Assembly: GCF_036014215.1 (NCBI RefSeq)
Contig: NZ_CP107921.1
Location: 4,719,501-4,783,500 of the forward strand
From: Streptomyces sp. NBC_00440
GTDB lineage: Bacteria > Actinomycetota > Actinomycetes > Streptomycetales > Streptomycetaceae
Direction: 5' to 3'
Length of the DNA stretch: 64,000 nt
In this document: positions 23,902 to 33,238 of the stretch, in pieces
Layout of the letters: each line of letters opens with the position of its first letter
How positions within the stretch are numbered: position 1 is the stretch's first letter
Program-made: the position numbers and the translations under genes
Notes under the pieces: generated by a model
Database searches by the model: none
What the model saw: only the letters and a program-made list of their open reading frames with translations
What the model was told of the DNA's origin: nothing

Positions 23902-24927
23902 GTGGCGTCCCACCGTCGTCCCAAGCAGCCGAGCCGTGCCCGCGTGACCGTGCTGACCGCGACCGCCGCTGCGGCCGTGGCCCTGACCTCTCAGGCCGCT
24001 CACGCCGATCCCAAGCCGACCAAGAGCGAGGTGAAGGCGAAGGTCGACAAGCTCTACGACGAGGCAGAGGTGGCCACCGAGCAGTACAACGGGGCCAAGG
24101 AGCAGCAGGACAAGCTGGAGAAGCAGACCGACGCGCTGCAGGACAGGGTGGCCCGCGGCCAGCAGGAGCTCAACACGCTCCGCGCCGGCCTCGGTTCGAT
24201 CGCCGCATCGCAGTACCGCGACGGAGGGATCGACCCCTCGGTGAAGCTCTTCCTCGCCTCGGACCCGGACAGCTTCCTCGACCGGGCCACCGACCTGGAC
24301 CAGTTGACGGCCAGGCAGGCCGAGGCCCTGGCGAAGATCCAGAAGAAGCAGCGGACCCTCACGCAGGAGCGCACCGAGGCCCAGGGCAAACTGCGCGACC
24401 TCGCGGACGTCCGTAAGACGCTCGGGGAGCGCAAGAAGAAGCAGCAGGACAAGCTCGCCGAGGCGCGGAAAGTGCTCAACACCCTGACCGTCTCCGAGCG
24501 TACGAAGATGCACGATGACGACGTGCGCGCCAGCCGCGACGCGGGTGACCGGGTCAAACTCGACCACGAGGCCCCCGCATCCGCCCTCGGCGCCGCCGCC
24601 CTCCAGGCCGCCGAGACCCGGGTGGGCAAGCCGTACGTCCGCAGCGCCACCGGTCCCAACGCCTTCGACTGCTCGGGCCTGACCCAGTGGTCGTACGCCC
24701 AGGCCGGTGCCCAGATCACCCGCACCACGTACACCCAGATCAACGAGGGCACCCGCATCTCGCGCAGCCAGCTGAAGCCTGGCGACCTGGTCTTCTTCAA
24801 CAACACCCAGCACGTGGGGCTCTACGCGGGCAACAACACCGTGCTGCACGCCCCGTACCCGGGCGCCTATGTCCGCTACGAGTCGATGAACACCATCGGC
24901 AGCTTCCAGGCCGCGGTACGCATCTGA
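23902..24927 (+). CDS. Secreted NlpC/P60 cell-wall peptidase
   Basis: A 341-residue exported endopeptidase, probably cutting gamma-D-Glu/diamino acid bonds in peptidoglycan stem peptides. The signal peptide runs to about residue 36 (cleavage near SQAAHA). A long coiled-coil domain (about residues 40-215, rich in Lys/Gln/Glu) follows, as in RipA-like proteins. The C-terminal NlpC/P60 domain has catalytic Cys257 in FDCSGLTQWSYAQAG and His in QHVGLYAGNN. GTG start with AAGAAGGAG upstream. The 5' leader is unusually structured (see the leader-region entry). Confidence 0.93.
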   Translation: MASHRRPKQPSRARVTVLTATAAAAVALTSQAAHADPKPTKSEVKAKVDKLYDEAEVATEQYNGAKEQQDKLEKQTDALQDRVARGQQELNTLRAGLGSIAASQYRDGGIDPSVKLFLASDPDSFLDRATDLDQLTARQAEALAKIQKKQRTLTQERTEAQGKLRDLADVRKTLGERKKKQQDKLAEARKVLNTLTVSERTKMHDDDVRASRDAGDRVKLDHEAPASALGAAALQAAETRVGKPYVRSATGPNAFDCSGLTQWSYAQAGAQITRTTYTQINEGTRISRSQLKPGDLVFFNNTQHVGLYAGNNTVLHAPYPGAYVRYESMNTIGSFQAAVRI

Positions 24928-24988
24928 TCAACCACTGACGTGGGCGGGTCTGCTGTTGCTGTCGTGTCGGTGTTGATATGGGGGAGCG

Positions 24989-25384
24989 GTGCAGCACTTC
25001 GTGCGACCTGAAGGGGCGCCACCCGTGAACGGATACAGCCACGCTGTGGCGTTCACGGGGACGGTCGTCGCGGTCTCGGGTCAGGTTCCGGTGGACGGTG
25101 AGGGCCGTCCAGTGGGTGAGGGCGACGCCGAGGCCCAGGTGCGGCAGGTGTACGCGAACCTGGCCACCGCCCTGGAAGCGGCGGGTTCGAGTCTGGCGCG
25201 GGTGGTCAAGCTGACCGTGTTCCTCACCGACTTGCAGGATCTTCCGGCCTTCCGCCGGGTACGCGACGAGCACCAGGATCCGGCACATCCTCCGGCCTGC
25301 TCGCTGGTACAGGTCGCCGGGCTGGTGCATCCCGCCTTCCGGGTCGAGATCGAGGCATGGGCCGTGGCGCCTACCGGAGGGTGA
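24989..25384 (+). CDS. RidA-family (YjgF/YER057c/UK114) protein
   Basis: A 131-residue RidA-like enamine/imine deaminase. Family segments are YSHAVAFTGTVVAVSGQVP, EAQVRQVYANLATALEAAG, VVKLTVFLTD and PACSLVQVAGLVHPAFRVEIEAWA. The catalytic Arg normally within PxRxxxx is replaced here: the aligned stretch is PACSLVQV, so it belongs to the non-archetypal Rid subfamilies and may have another role. GTG start with GGGGGAG nearby, 61 bp after the NlpC gene, so it may be read from the same transcript. Confidence 0.85.
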   Translation: MQHFVRPEGAPPVNGYSHAVAFTGTVVAVSGQVPVDGEGRPVGEGDAEAQVRQVYANLATALEAAGSSLARVVKLTVFLTDLQDLPAFRRVRDEHQDPAHPPACSLVQVAGLVHPAFRVEIEAWAVAPTGG

Positions 25385-25441
25385 AGCGAGGCGGCGGGCC
25401 GGAGGGTGGAGCGAGGGCTCGCCCGGCGGGCAGAAGCGAGG
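25382..25441 (+). repeat. 25-bp tandem repeat starting at the RidA stop codon
   Basis: TGAAGCGAGG (25382), TGGAGCGAGG (25407) and AGAAGCGAGG (25432) recur at an exact 25-bp period with similar GGCGGGC-type spacers. The first copy contains the stop codon. Confidence 0.7.
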
Positions 25442-25468
25442 GGCCGGTGGCCGGGCGGTCGGCGCCCC

Positions 25469-26824
25469 TCATGCCCCCAGCAGGCTCTGGCCGCAGACCC
25501 GTACGACCTGGCCGTTGACGCCGCCCGACGCGGGGTGGGCGAACCAGGCGGTCGTCTCCGCGACGTCCACCGGGAGGCCACCCTGTCCCAGCGAGTTCAT
25601 GCGCCGTCCCGCTTCGCGGATGAAGAGCGGTACGGCGGCCGTCATCCTGGTCTCGATGAAGCCGGGGGCCACGGCGTTGAGCGTGATGTGCTGTTCTGCG
25701 AGCCGGGGGGCGAGGGTCCGGACCAGGCCGATGATGCCGGCCTTGCTGGCTGCGTAGTTGGTCTGGCCGGTGTTGCCCGCGATCCCGGCGATCGATGCCG
25801 TCGCGACGATGCGGCCGCCCGGTCGCAGTGTGCCGGACTTGAGCAGGCCGTCCGTCGTCCGCAGCACGCTGTCCAGGTTCACGTCGAGCACGCTCGCCCA
25901 GCGGTCGGCGGCCATGTTGGCGAGGCGGCGGTCGCGGGTGATGCCCGCGTTGTGGACCAGGATGTCCAGGCCGTCGGGGAGCGCGGCGGCGATCCGGTCC
26001 GCAGCGTCGGCCGCGGTGATGTCCAGGGGCAGGGCGGTTCCGCCGAGTGAGTCGGCCGTACGGGTCAACTCTGCCTGGGACTGCGGGACATCGAGGCAGA
26101 ACACCTTCGCCCCGTCACGGGCGAGAGTCGCGGCGACCGAGGCGCCGATGCCGCGTGCGGAGCCGGTGACCAACGCCGTGCGGCCGGCGAGCGGCAGGTC
26201 CCGGTTCGCGGGGGCCGCGGTGCCGGTGTCCGTCCCTGGCCCGCCGATCTCGATGACCTGCCCGCTCACGTACGCGGACTTCGGCGACAGCAGGAACCGC
26301 AGCGTCGACTCGGCCGCCGTCGCGGAGACCGTCCTGACCAGTTGGACGGTCCTGCCCCGGCCGATCTCCTTGCCCAGGGACCGTACGAAACCCTCCAGCG
26401 CCTGCTGCGCCGCAGCCTGGTGGTGGTCCTCGTCGGAGAGCGGGGCGCCCAGCACCACGACCCGGCCGCCCGGCGAGAGGGACCGTACGACGGGATGCAG
26501 CGCGCCGTGCACCTCCGCGAGACCGGCCACCGTGACGACACCGGTGGCGTCCAGGACCACGCCGGCCGGCCGTTCACCTTCCGCTGCGGGACCCGTGGGC
26601 TCTGTGGGCTCCGCGGCCTTCAGGCCGGTGCGGGCGAGCACCTCCGCCAGCCCCGGCAGCCCCGCGAGCGACGGTCCGCCCGCTGTCACATGGAGCAAGG
26701 GCCCTTCAAGGCACGGGCGTTCGGCCGACCAGCGGCGCAGCTCGGCCGGCTGGGGCAGGCCGAGCCTGCTGGTGAGGAAACGGCCGGGTGCTGTGCTGGT
26801 GAAGTGCAGATAGCGATCGGCCAT
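25469..26824 (-). CDS. fabG: High-molecular-weight 3-oxoacyl-ACP/CoA reductase (FabG4-like)
   Basis: A 451-residue long FabG. The C-terminal short-chain dehydrogenase domain (about residues 205-451) has TGSARGIG for NAD(P) binding. NAGITRDRRLANM and catalytic YAASK follow after VATASIAGIAGNTGQTN. The N-terminal ~200 residues form a degenerate Rossmann-like domain with no catalytic tetrad, as in mycobacterial FabG4. It reduces 3-oxoacyl thioesters. It is divergent from a thiolase gene across a 93-bp region carrying two TTACTC-type palindromes, the same arrangement as fabG4/fadA2 in mycobacteria. Confidence 0.9.
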   Translation of the reverse strand: MADRYLHFTSTAPGRFLTSRLGLPQPAELRRWSAERPCLEGPLLHVTAGGPSLAGLPGLAEVLARTGLKAAEPTEPTGPAAEGERPAGVVLDATGVVTVAGLAEVHGALHPVVRSLSPGGRVVVLGAPLSDEDHHQAAAQQALEGFVRSLGKEIGRGRTVQLVRTVSATAAESTLRFLLSPKSAYVSGQVIEIGGPGTDTGTAAPANRDLPLAGRTALVTGSARGIGASVAATLARDGAKVFCLDVPQSQAELTRTADSLGGTALPLDITAADAADRIAAALPDGLDILVHNAGITRDRRLANMAADRWASVLDVNLDSVLRTTDGLLKSGTLRPGGRIVATASIAGIAGNTGQTNYAASKAGIIGLVRTLAPRLAEQHITLNAVAPGFIETRMTAAVPLFIREAGRRMNSLGQGGLPVDVAETTAWFAHPASGGVNGQVVRVCGQSLLGA

Positions 26825-26852
26825 TGTCCAGGCTCCCTACGGCATCGTAGAT

Positions 26853-26882
26853 TTACTCTTGAGTAAGGTTACTCAAGAGTCA
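26853..26882. promoter_or_regulatory. Double palindromic operator between fabG and thiolase
   Basis: TTACTCTTGAGTAA (26853-26866) is a perfect palindrome. After GG, TTACTCAAGAGTCA (26869-26882) is a near-perfect second copy. The first, plus GGTTAC, matches the site before maoC at 19218. It lies between divergent start codons, so it can control both genes. Confidence 0.75.
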
Positions 26883-26917
26883 GGAGCTGGTCGAGATGAT
26901 GCCGAGATGAGGCCGCG

Positions 26918-28180
26918 ATGACGCCGGGCATGATGCCTCTCAAGGTCGCAGTGGTCGGCGGCAGCCGCATCCCGTTCGCCCGCTCGGACGGTCCGTACGC
27001 CACCGTGTCCAACCAGTCCATGCTGACAGCGGCGCTGGACGGACTGGTCGAGCGGTTCGGCCTGGAGGGCGAGCGGATCGGCGAGTTCGTCGCGGGCGCC
27101 GTCCTCAAGCACAGCCGCGACTTCAACCTCGCCCGGGAGACCGTGCTCGGCTCGCGTCTCGACCCGCGCACGCCCGCGTACGACATCCAGCAGGCCTGCG
27201 GTACGGGACTCCAGGCCGTCATCGCCACCGCCAACAAGATCGCCCTCGGCGCGGTCGACTCGGCGATCGCCGGCGGCTCGGACACCGCGAGCGATGCGCC
27301 TCTCGGCGTCAACGACGAGCTGCGGAAGATCCTCCTCGACGCACGCCGGGCCACGTCGGTGAGCGGGCGCCTCAGGGCTCTCTCCCGTGTACGCCCCGGC
27401 CACCTCGTCCCGGACATTCCGCGCAACGCCGAGCCCCGCACCGGGCTTTCGATGGGGGAGCACGCGGCGCGCACCGCCCGCGAATGGGACATCGGCCGCG
27501 CCGACCAGGACGCGCTGGCCGCCACCAGCCACCAGCGGCTGGCCGCCGCGTACGAACGCGGCTTCTTCCAGGACCTGGTGACTCCCTTCCACGGCCTGGC
27601 CCGGGACCAGAACCTCCGCCCGGAGTCCACTGTGGAGAAACTCGCCACGCTGAAGCCGGTGTTCGGCGCCAGAGAGCCCGGCGCGACCATGACCGCGGGC
27701 AACTCGACCCCGCTCACCGACGGCGCTGCGACCGTGCTGCTGGCGAGCGAGGAGTGGGCGCGCGAGCGCGGACTCGAACCGCTGGCGTATCTGACGCTGT
27801 ACGAGACGGCGGCCGTCGACTACGTCAACGGCCCCGACGGGCTGCTGATGGCGCCCGCGTACGCCGTTCCGCGAATGCTGGAGCGCGCCGGCCTCACCCT
27901 GGACGACTTCGATCTCTTCGAGATCCACGAGGCGTTCGCGTCCCAGGTGCTCGCCACGCTCGCCGCCTGGGAGAAGCAGGGACTCGCCCCGGTGGACCGG
28001 GCGAAGCTCAACGTCGCCGGCTCCTCGCTCGCGACGGGCCACCCCTTCGCTGCGACCGGCGCCCGCATCGTCGCCACCCTGGCCAAGCTGCTCGCGGAGC
28101 GGGAGGCTCCCGGGCGGGGGCTGATCTCCCTCTGCGCGGCGGGCGGCCAGGGCGTGACGGCAATCCTCGAACGCCCCTGA
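26918..28180 (+). CDS. Acetyl-CoA acyltransferase (thiolase, FadA2/FadI-like)
   Basis: A 420-residue thiolase. Catalytic residues are visible: acylated Cys94 in IQQACGTGLQ, His375 in LATGHPFAATGAR and Cys406 in LCAAGGQG. It cleaves 3-ketoacyl-CoA or condenses acetyl-CoA. The length and trifunctional-protein-like features (RIPFARSDGPYA start) fit FadA2/FadI. Several ATGs are possible (26918, 26930, 26933) and no strong ribosome site separates them. It is divergent from fabG and followed, after a tandem repeat, by fadD, so a fatty-acid operon is likely. Confidence 0.9.
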   Translation: MTPGMMPLKVAVVGGSRIPFARSDGPYATVSNQSMLTAALDGLVERFGLEGERIGEFVAGAVLKHSRDFNLARETVLGSRLDPRTPAYDIQQACGTGLQAVIATANKIALGAVDSAIAGGSDTASDAPLGVNDELRKILLDARRATSVSGRLRALSRVRPGHLVPDIPRNAEPRTGLSMGEHAARTAREWDIGRADQDALAATSHQRLAAAYERGFFQDLVTPFHGLARDQNLRPESTVEKLATLKPVFGAREPGATMTAGNSTPLTDGAATVLLASEEWARERGLEPLAYLTLYETAAVDYVNGPDGLLMAPAYAVPRMLERAGLTLDDFDLFEIHEAFASQVLATLAAWEKQGLAPVDRAKLNVAGSSLATGHPFAATGARIVATLAKLLAEREAPGRGLISLCAAGGQGVTAILERP

Positions 28181-28190
28181 CCTGCCTGGC

Positions 28191-28258
28191 GGAACACACC
28201 CCCGGGCAGAACACACCCCCGGACAGAACACACCTGCCGGGCAGAACACACCTGCCCG
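28191..28258 (+). repeat. 17-18-bp tandem repeat downstream of the thiolase stop
   Basis: Four copies of GAACACACC followed by a C/G-rich half (CCCGGGCA, CCCGGACA, TGCCGGGCA, TGCCCGGGA) begin about 10 bp after the stop. Fadd starts 52 bp beyond the array. Confidence 0.8.
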
Positions 28259-28309
28259 GGAGAGCGCCCTGGCTGACGTACCACGACATCACGACATGAG
28301 GAGCCGCAA

Positions 28310-30226
28310 GTGACCGTGCCCGTGTCAGTGCAGCAGCTGGAACCGCGCAAGCGGCGCGTGGACGGGACGGTGCGGGAGGTCTCCGTACCGCCACTGGTCC
28401 GGCCCGTCGAGTACGGTTCGCTCGCCGACATCCCCTTCGACAACGCCCACCAGGCCCCCGACGAACCGGTGCTCAGCCGGAAGCAGCCGGACGGCCGCTG
28501 GACCGATGTCTCGTCCATGGAGTTCGCCCTCGAAGTGCAGGCCGTCGCCAAGGGACTCATCGCAGCGGGCCTGGCGGCCGGCGACCGTATCGCGATCATG
28601 GCCAGGACCACCTACGAGTGGACGCTCCTCGACTTCGCCTCCTGGGCGGCGGGTCTGGTCACCGTCCCGGTCTATCCGACGTCCTCCGCCTTCCAGGTCC
28701 GCTGGATCCTCCAGGACTCCGGCGCGGTCGCCTGCGCCGTCGAGAACAAGGAGCAGGCCAGGCTGGTCAGCGTGGAGCGCCGTCAGCTGCCCGCCCTGGC
28801 GGACCTCTGGGAGTTCGACACCGGCGCGATCGGCATCCTGAAGGACGCGGGCCGGGACGTACCCGACGAAGCGGTGGCCGAACGCCGGGCCGGGCGCTCG
28901 CCGGCCGCCGTCGCCACCCTGATCTACACCTCGGGCACCACGGGCCGCCCCAAGGGCTGCGTCCTCACCCACGCCAACTTCTTCGCCGAGGTGGACAACG
29001 CGGTCGAACTGCTCCACCCGGTCTTCAGATCGGTGACCAAGGACCCGCCGTCGACGCTGCTCTTCCTGCCGCTCTCCCATGTCTTCGGCCGGATGGTGGC
29101 GATCGGCTGTATGCGGGCCCGGGTGCGCCTCGGGCACGCACCCAGCATCAGTACGGAGGACCTGCTGGCGGACCTTGCCGGGTTCCGTCCGACGTTCCTG
29201 CTGGCGATCCCGTACGTCCTGGAGAAGGTCTACAACACCGGCCGCGCCACCGCCGAGAAGATGGGCCGGGCCTCGTCCTTCGACCGCGCGGCGCGGATCG
29301 CGCAGCGGTACGGGCAGGCGCTGGAGGCCGCCGAGCACGGCACCGGCTCCGGGCCGGGGACGGGCCTGCGGCTGGCCCATGCCGTGTACGACCCGCTGGT
29401 CTACCGGCGGATACGTGCGGCGCTCGGCGGCCGGGTGAAGTACGCGATCTGCGGCGGTTCCCCGCTCGGCCACCGGCTGGCGGCGTTCTACGCGGGCGCC
29501 GGAATCCAGATCTTCGAGGGGTACGGCCTCACCGAGACGACGGCCGCCGCGACGGTCACCCCGCCGATGAAGCCGCGGCTCGGCACGGTCGGCTGGCCGC
29601 TGCCCGGCACGGCGGTCCGGATCGCGGACGACGGTGAGGTGCTGCTCAGCGGCGGCCAGGTCTTCAGCGGCTACTGGGACGGGCAGCGCGGCGAGAGCGC
29701 GGGGGCCGGGCAGTACGCGGGCAGCGCCGGGCTCGGCTCCGGCCAGTGGTTCGCCACGGGCGACGTGGGCGAGCTGGACGAGGACGGCTACCTCACGATC
29801 ACCGGCCGCAAGAAGGACCTCATCATCACGTCGGGCGGCAAGAACGTGGCGCCGGCGCCCCTGGAGGACTGGCTGCGGGCGCATCCGCTGGTCGGACAGT
29901 GCATGGTCGTCGGCGACAACCGCAGCTATGTCACGGCGCTGATCACCCTGGAGCCGGACGGCCTCGCGCACTGGCGGCTGATGCGGAAGAAGACGGGTGT
30001 CCCGATGCGGGAACTGGTCCACGACGAGGAGTTGAGGGGAGCACTGCAGCGGGCGGTCGACGAGGCGAACCGGCTGGTGTCGCGAGCCGAGTCGATCCGG
30101 AAGTTCGCGGTACTCCCGGTTGACTTCACGGAGGAGAGCGGGCATCTGACACCGTCGCTGAAGCTGAAGCGGGCGGTTATAGCCAAGGACTTCGGCGAGC
30201 AGATCGAGGAGATGTACCGGCGGTAG
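28310..30226 (+). CDS. fadD: Long-chain acyl-CoA synthetase
   Basis: A 638-residue AMP-forming ligase of the long-chain FadD15-like type. The AMP/ATP P-loop is LIYTSGTTGRPKG (about residues 204-216). Further motifs are YGLTETTAA, TGDVGELDEDGYLTITGRKKD and GGKNVAPAPLE with the C-terminal catalytic Lys region. It activates fatty acids to acyl-CoA for the thiolase, reductase and hydratase encoded nearby. GTG start with GAGGAG upstream; it lies 129 bp after the thiolase. The 3' end has a TAG-containing repeat and a perfect 19-bp terminator. Confidence 0.92.
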   Translation: MTVPVSVQQLEPRKRRVDGTVREVSVPPLVRPVEYGSLADIPFDNAHQAPDEPVLSRKQPDGRWTDVSSMEFALEVQAVAKGLIAAGLAAGDRIAIMARTTYEWTLLDFASWAAGLVTVPVYPTSSAFQVRWILQDSGAVACAVENKEQARLVSVERRQLPALADLWEFDTGAIGILKDAGRDVPDEAVAERRAGRSPAAVATLIYTSGTTGRPKGCVLTHANFFAEVDNAVELLHPVFRSVTKDPPSTLLFLPLSHVFGRMVAIGCMRARVRLGHAPSISTEDLLADLAGFRPTFLLAIPYVLEKVYNTGRATAEKMGRASSFDRAARIAQRYGQALEAAEHGTGSGPGTGLRLAHAVYDPLVYRRIRAALGGRVKYAICGGSPLGHRLAAFYAGAGIQIFEGYGLTETTAAATVTPPMKPRLGTVGWPLPGTAVRIADDGEVLLSGGQVFSGYWDGQRGESAGAGQYAGSAGLGSGQWFATGDVGELDEDGYLTITGRKKDLIITSGGKNVAPAPLEDWLRAHPLVGQCMVVGDNRSYVTALITLEPDGLAHWRLMRKKTGVPMRELVHDEELRGALQRAVDEANRLVSRAESIRKFAVLPVDFTEESGHLTPSLKLKRAVIAKDFGEQIEEMYRR

Positions 30227-30298
30227 TCGACAACCGGGGATAGGCGACAACCGGCGATAGGCGACAGCCAGTGGTAGGCGGCAATCGGCGGTCCATAG
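30224..30298 (+). repeat. 17-bp tandem repeat starting at the fadD stop codon
   Basis: Units close to TAGGCGACAACCGGCGA begin at 30224 (the stop codon itself), 30241, 30258 and 30275; a further TAG occurs at 30296. Each unit copies the TAG. Confidence 0.85.
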
Positions 30299-30316
30299 CC
30301 GGGTGCCGGAAAAGGC

Positions 30317-30358
30317 AGGAGCCCCTTTCCGTACGCGAACGTACGGAAAGGGGCTCCT
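30317..30358. terminator. Bidirectional terminator between fadD and the cold-shock gene
   Basis: A perfect 19-bp stem (30317-30335 with 30340-30358) closes on a CGAA loop. Both flanking genes point at it. Confidence 0.92.
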
Positions 30359-30400
30359 TGGGTGGTGCTATCCCGACCGCGATCCGATCGGCCCGGGCAA

Positions 30401-30604
30401 CTAGGCCGGGGTGACGTTCTCCGCCTGCGGACCCTTCGGGCCCTGCGTGACGTCGAAGTTCACGAGCTGGTTCTCCTCAAGCGAGCGGAAACCAGACGCG
30501 TTGATCGCGGAATAGTGGACGAAGACATCCGGGCCGCCGCCGTCCTGGGCGATGAAGCCGAAGCCCTTTTCAGCGTTGAACCACTTGACGGTTCCGGTAG
30601 CCAT
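30401..30604 (-). CDS. CspA-family cold-shock protein
   Basis: A 67-residue cold-shock domain protein that binds single-stranded nucleic acid. RNP1 is KGFGFI and RNP2 is VFVHY, in the standard order after [11 protein letters not shown]. It contains the usual [10 protein letters not shown] ending. ATG 30604 with GGAGGG just upstream. The leader is long (over 100 nt) and contains a terminator-like hairpin at 30671-30696, so expression may be controlled in the untranslated region, as is known for csp genes generally. Confidence 0.95.
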   Translation of the reverse strand: MATGTVKWFNAEKGFGFIAQDGGGPDVFVHYSAINASGFRSLEENQLVNFDVTQGPKGPQAENVTPA

Positions 30605-30659
30605 AAGCCCTCCTTGGGCCAAAGGGTTGCCCTGCTCCAGAACCTGCTAAGAAGTCTGA

Positions 30660-30696
30660 AAACTACAAAAGCCTGCGGGTCACATGCTCCGCAGGC
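30660..30696 (-). terminator. Terminator-like hairpin inside the cold-shock gene leader
   Basis: GCCTGCGG (30671-30678) pairs with CCGCAGGC (30689-30696). Read on the minus strand it is followed by TTTTGTAGTTTT, an intrinsic-terminator layout located about 65 bp before the csp start codon. Confidence 0.6.
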
Positions 30697-30851
30697 TCTG
30701 TACTGCAAGGGAAACCAAACTGCAACTTGCGGCGAGCCTAGCACGCGCCCGCGCGCCCGCGGTAGAGGCGAAGATCACTTCACCCGGACGTTTGGCCGCG
30801 GTGCGTCATGCTGACGGACCACCCTGCGTTTTCCAGCGTACAACGCGGGTC

Positions 30852-31817
<966 letters not shown>

Positions 31818-31853
31818 GGGCTGTTGCCGAACCCCGAACCCCGAACTCCGGAC

Positions 31854-31880
31854 CGTGGGCGCCGCTGTTGGGCGCCCACG
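31854..31880 (+). terminator. Terminator after mqnA
   Basis: CGTGGGCGCC (31854-31863) pairs with GGCGCCCACG (31871-31880), 7-nt loop. A CCGAACC-type 7-bp triplication (31828-31846) lies between the stop codon and this hairpin. Confidence 0.75.
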
Positions 31881-32136
31881 ATCGCCCCTGACGGCCCCCG
31901 GCCGCTCCCGTTACATGCCGTTCGGGCCGCTTTCCACTACGGGCCGATACGGACCGATGAGCGTTCCGGCCCGTACCGCCGTCCCGGGCGACCGTTCCAG
32001 CGGTACGGCGTTCCCACAGGTCAGAGGCCGTTTCGCCGTTCCAGTGTCCCTCCTTTCCGGTAGATCATTGCGGGTATGCCCGGCTCCCACGAAGCTCGTT
32101 GTCGTCGGCAGGGCGCGAGCCTGGCGCCGCGTCCGG

Positions 32137-32172
32137 CTGAAGCAGTCCGATCTCTGCTGAAGCAGTCCGATC
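32137..32172 (+). repeat. 16-bp direct repeat before the DUF4232-like lipoprotein gene
   Basis: CTGAAGCAGTCCGATC occurs at 32137-32152 and 32157-32172 (20-bp period), ending 18 bp before the start codon. The rest of the 373-bp gap (31818-32190) holds the mqnA terminator and no gene I can support. Confidence 0.7.
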
Positions 32173-32190
32173 ACTACGGGGAGCCCACCC

Positions 32191-32922
32191 ATGCGTAAGA
32201 ACCTCATCCGCACGTCCACCCTGGCCGCCATGGCGGTAGCCGCCGTCCTGTCGCTGACCGCCTGCCAGGGCGGGTCCGACTCGGCCGCCGCGGCACACTC
32301 CGCGGACCAGGCCCAGGACACCGCAGGCAAGGCCGGGAGCTCAGGCGGCAAGGACGTCTCGGCTGAGGCGGAGAAGGGCAAGTCGGCGGATGGCGCCACG
32401 TCCGGCGACGACAGCAGCGCATCCGGCAACAGCGGCACCTCGTCGAACGGCGCCGCAGCCAAGAGCAAGGGCAGCGGAAGCAGCAGCGGGGACAAGAGCG
32501 GCTACGGGCAGGCCTGCGGCGCCAACGACCTGAAGTGGGGCGCCAAGTCCGAGACCCAGGCCGGCGGCTACATCCTCATCTCGGTGAAGGCGAAGCCGGG
32601 TATCACCTGCACGCTCCCGTCCGCGCTCCCGATGGTGGCGTTCGGCTCCGACGGCACGGAAGCGGGACCGGCCGAGCAGTCCGTCGGAGACCCGGTGAAG
32701 CTGAGCGGCGCCACCACCGCCTACGCCGGGGTGAACCCCAAGACCACCAACACCGATGGCGGCAAGGAACTCAACGAGATCATCACCGCGGTGAGCCAGG
32801 ACGACCACACCGACCCGGTCAGCCTGCCCACCGGCAGCATCACCGTCGACAAGCCGATCGTCACCAACTGGCACGAGTCGCCCCAGAACGCCGTCCCCGG
32901 CGACGGCGTGGACAGCCACTGA
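32191..32922 (+). CDS. DUF4232-like lipoprotein
   Basis: A 243-residue lipoprotein. The signal (MRKNLIRTSTLAAMAVAAVLS) ends at lipobox LTAC. A ~75-residue Ser/Gly/Ala/Lys low-complexity linker precedes a beta-rich domain beginning CGANDLKWGAKSETQAGGY. The layout (two Cys framing a small beta sandwich, GYILISVKAKPGITCTL) matches DUF4232 proteins of actinobacteria, which have no assigned function. ATG start; CTACGGGGAG lies upstream. It stands alone before a near-ideal terminator. Confidence 0.8.
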   Translation: MRKNLIRTSTLAAMAVAAVLSLTACQGGSDSAAAAHSADQAQDTAGKAGSSGGKDVSAEAEKGKSADGATSGDDSSASGNSGTSSNGAAAKSKGSGSSSGDKSGYGQACGANDLKWGAKSETQAGGYILISVKAKPGITCTLPSALPMVAFGSDGTEAGPAEQSVGDPVKLSGATTAYAGVNPKTTNTDGGKELNEIITAVSQDDHTDPVSLPTGSITVDKPIVTNWHESPQNAVPGDGVDSH

Positions 32923-32992
32923 CGACCGAGCGGCGCCCCGGAGCGGAGGAAGGCGGGCGCGCCCCGCTGCCACCCGCCCGCCGAGGCCGATG

Positions 32993-33039
32993 ATGTCCCG
33001 TAATCCCTGAGCCCTCAGGGATTACGGGACATTTTCGTT
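32993..33039 (+). terminator. Strong terminator after the lipoprotein gene
   Basis: A perfect inverted repeat, ATGTCCCGTAATCCCTGAG (32993-33011) with its complement at 33014-33032, is followed by TTTTCGTT. The rest of the 316-bp gap to 33239 holds only a possible TAAGGT -10 box (33186-33191) for the kinase gene. Confidence 0.9.
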
Positions 33040-33238
33040 CGAGGCGGGCCGGAGAGCTCCCTCCGCGCCGGCGGCCGGAAATCCCGAGCGGGACGGTCCG
33101 GCGCTCGTGAACCCATGGTCGTGGGTCGTGGCGGGAGCCCGTCCCGTTTGCCGACCTTAGGCGTACGACGTCACACAGCACTCTCTAAGGTGTCGAAGGC
33201 ACCGAGCCTGACGAGCAGACACCCTAAGGAACACTGAC

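Noticed and set aside
28191-28258. Tandem GAACACACC repeats as a CRISPR-like array
   Set aside because: The units are contiguous, with no spacers of constant size, and no cas genes are near. Same for the 52675 repeat, which is coding.
17691-30226. Fatty-acid genes as part of a polyketide cluster
   Set aside because: No ketosynthase, acyl carrier or modular synthase gene; the set matches the htdX-fabG4-fadA2-fadD metabolic group.
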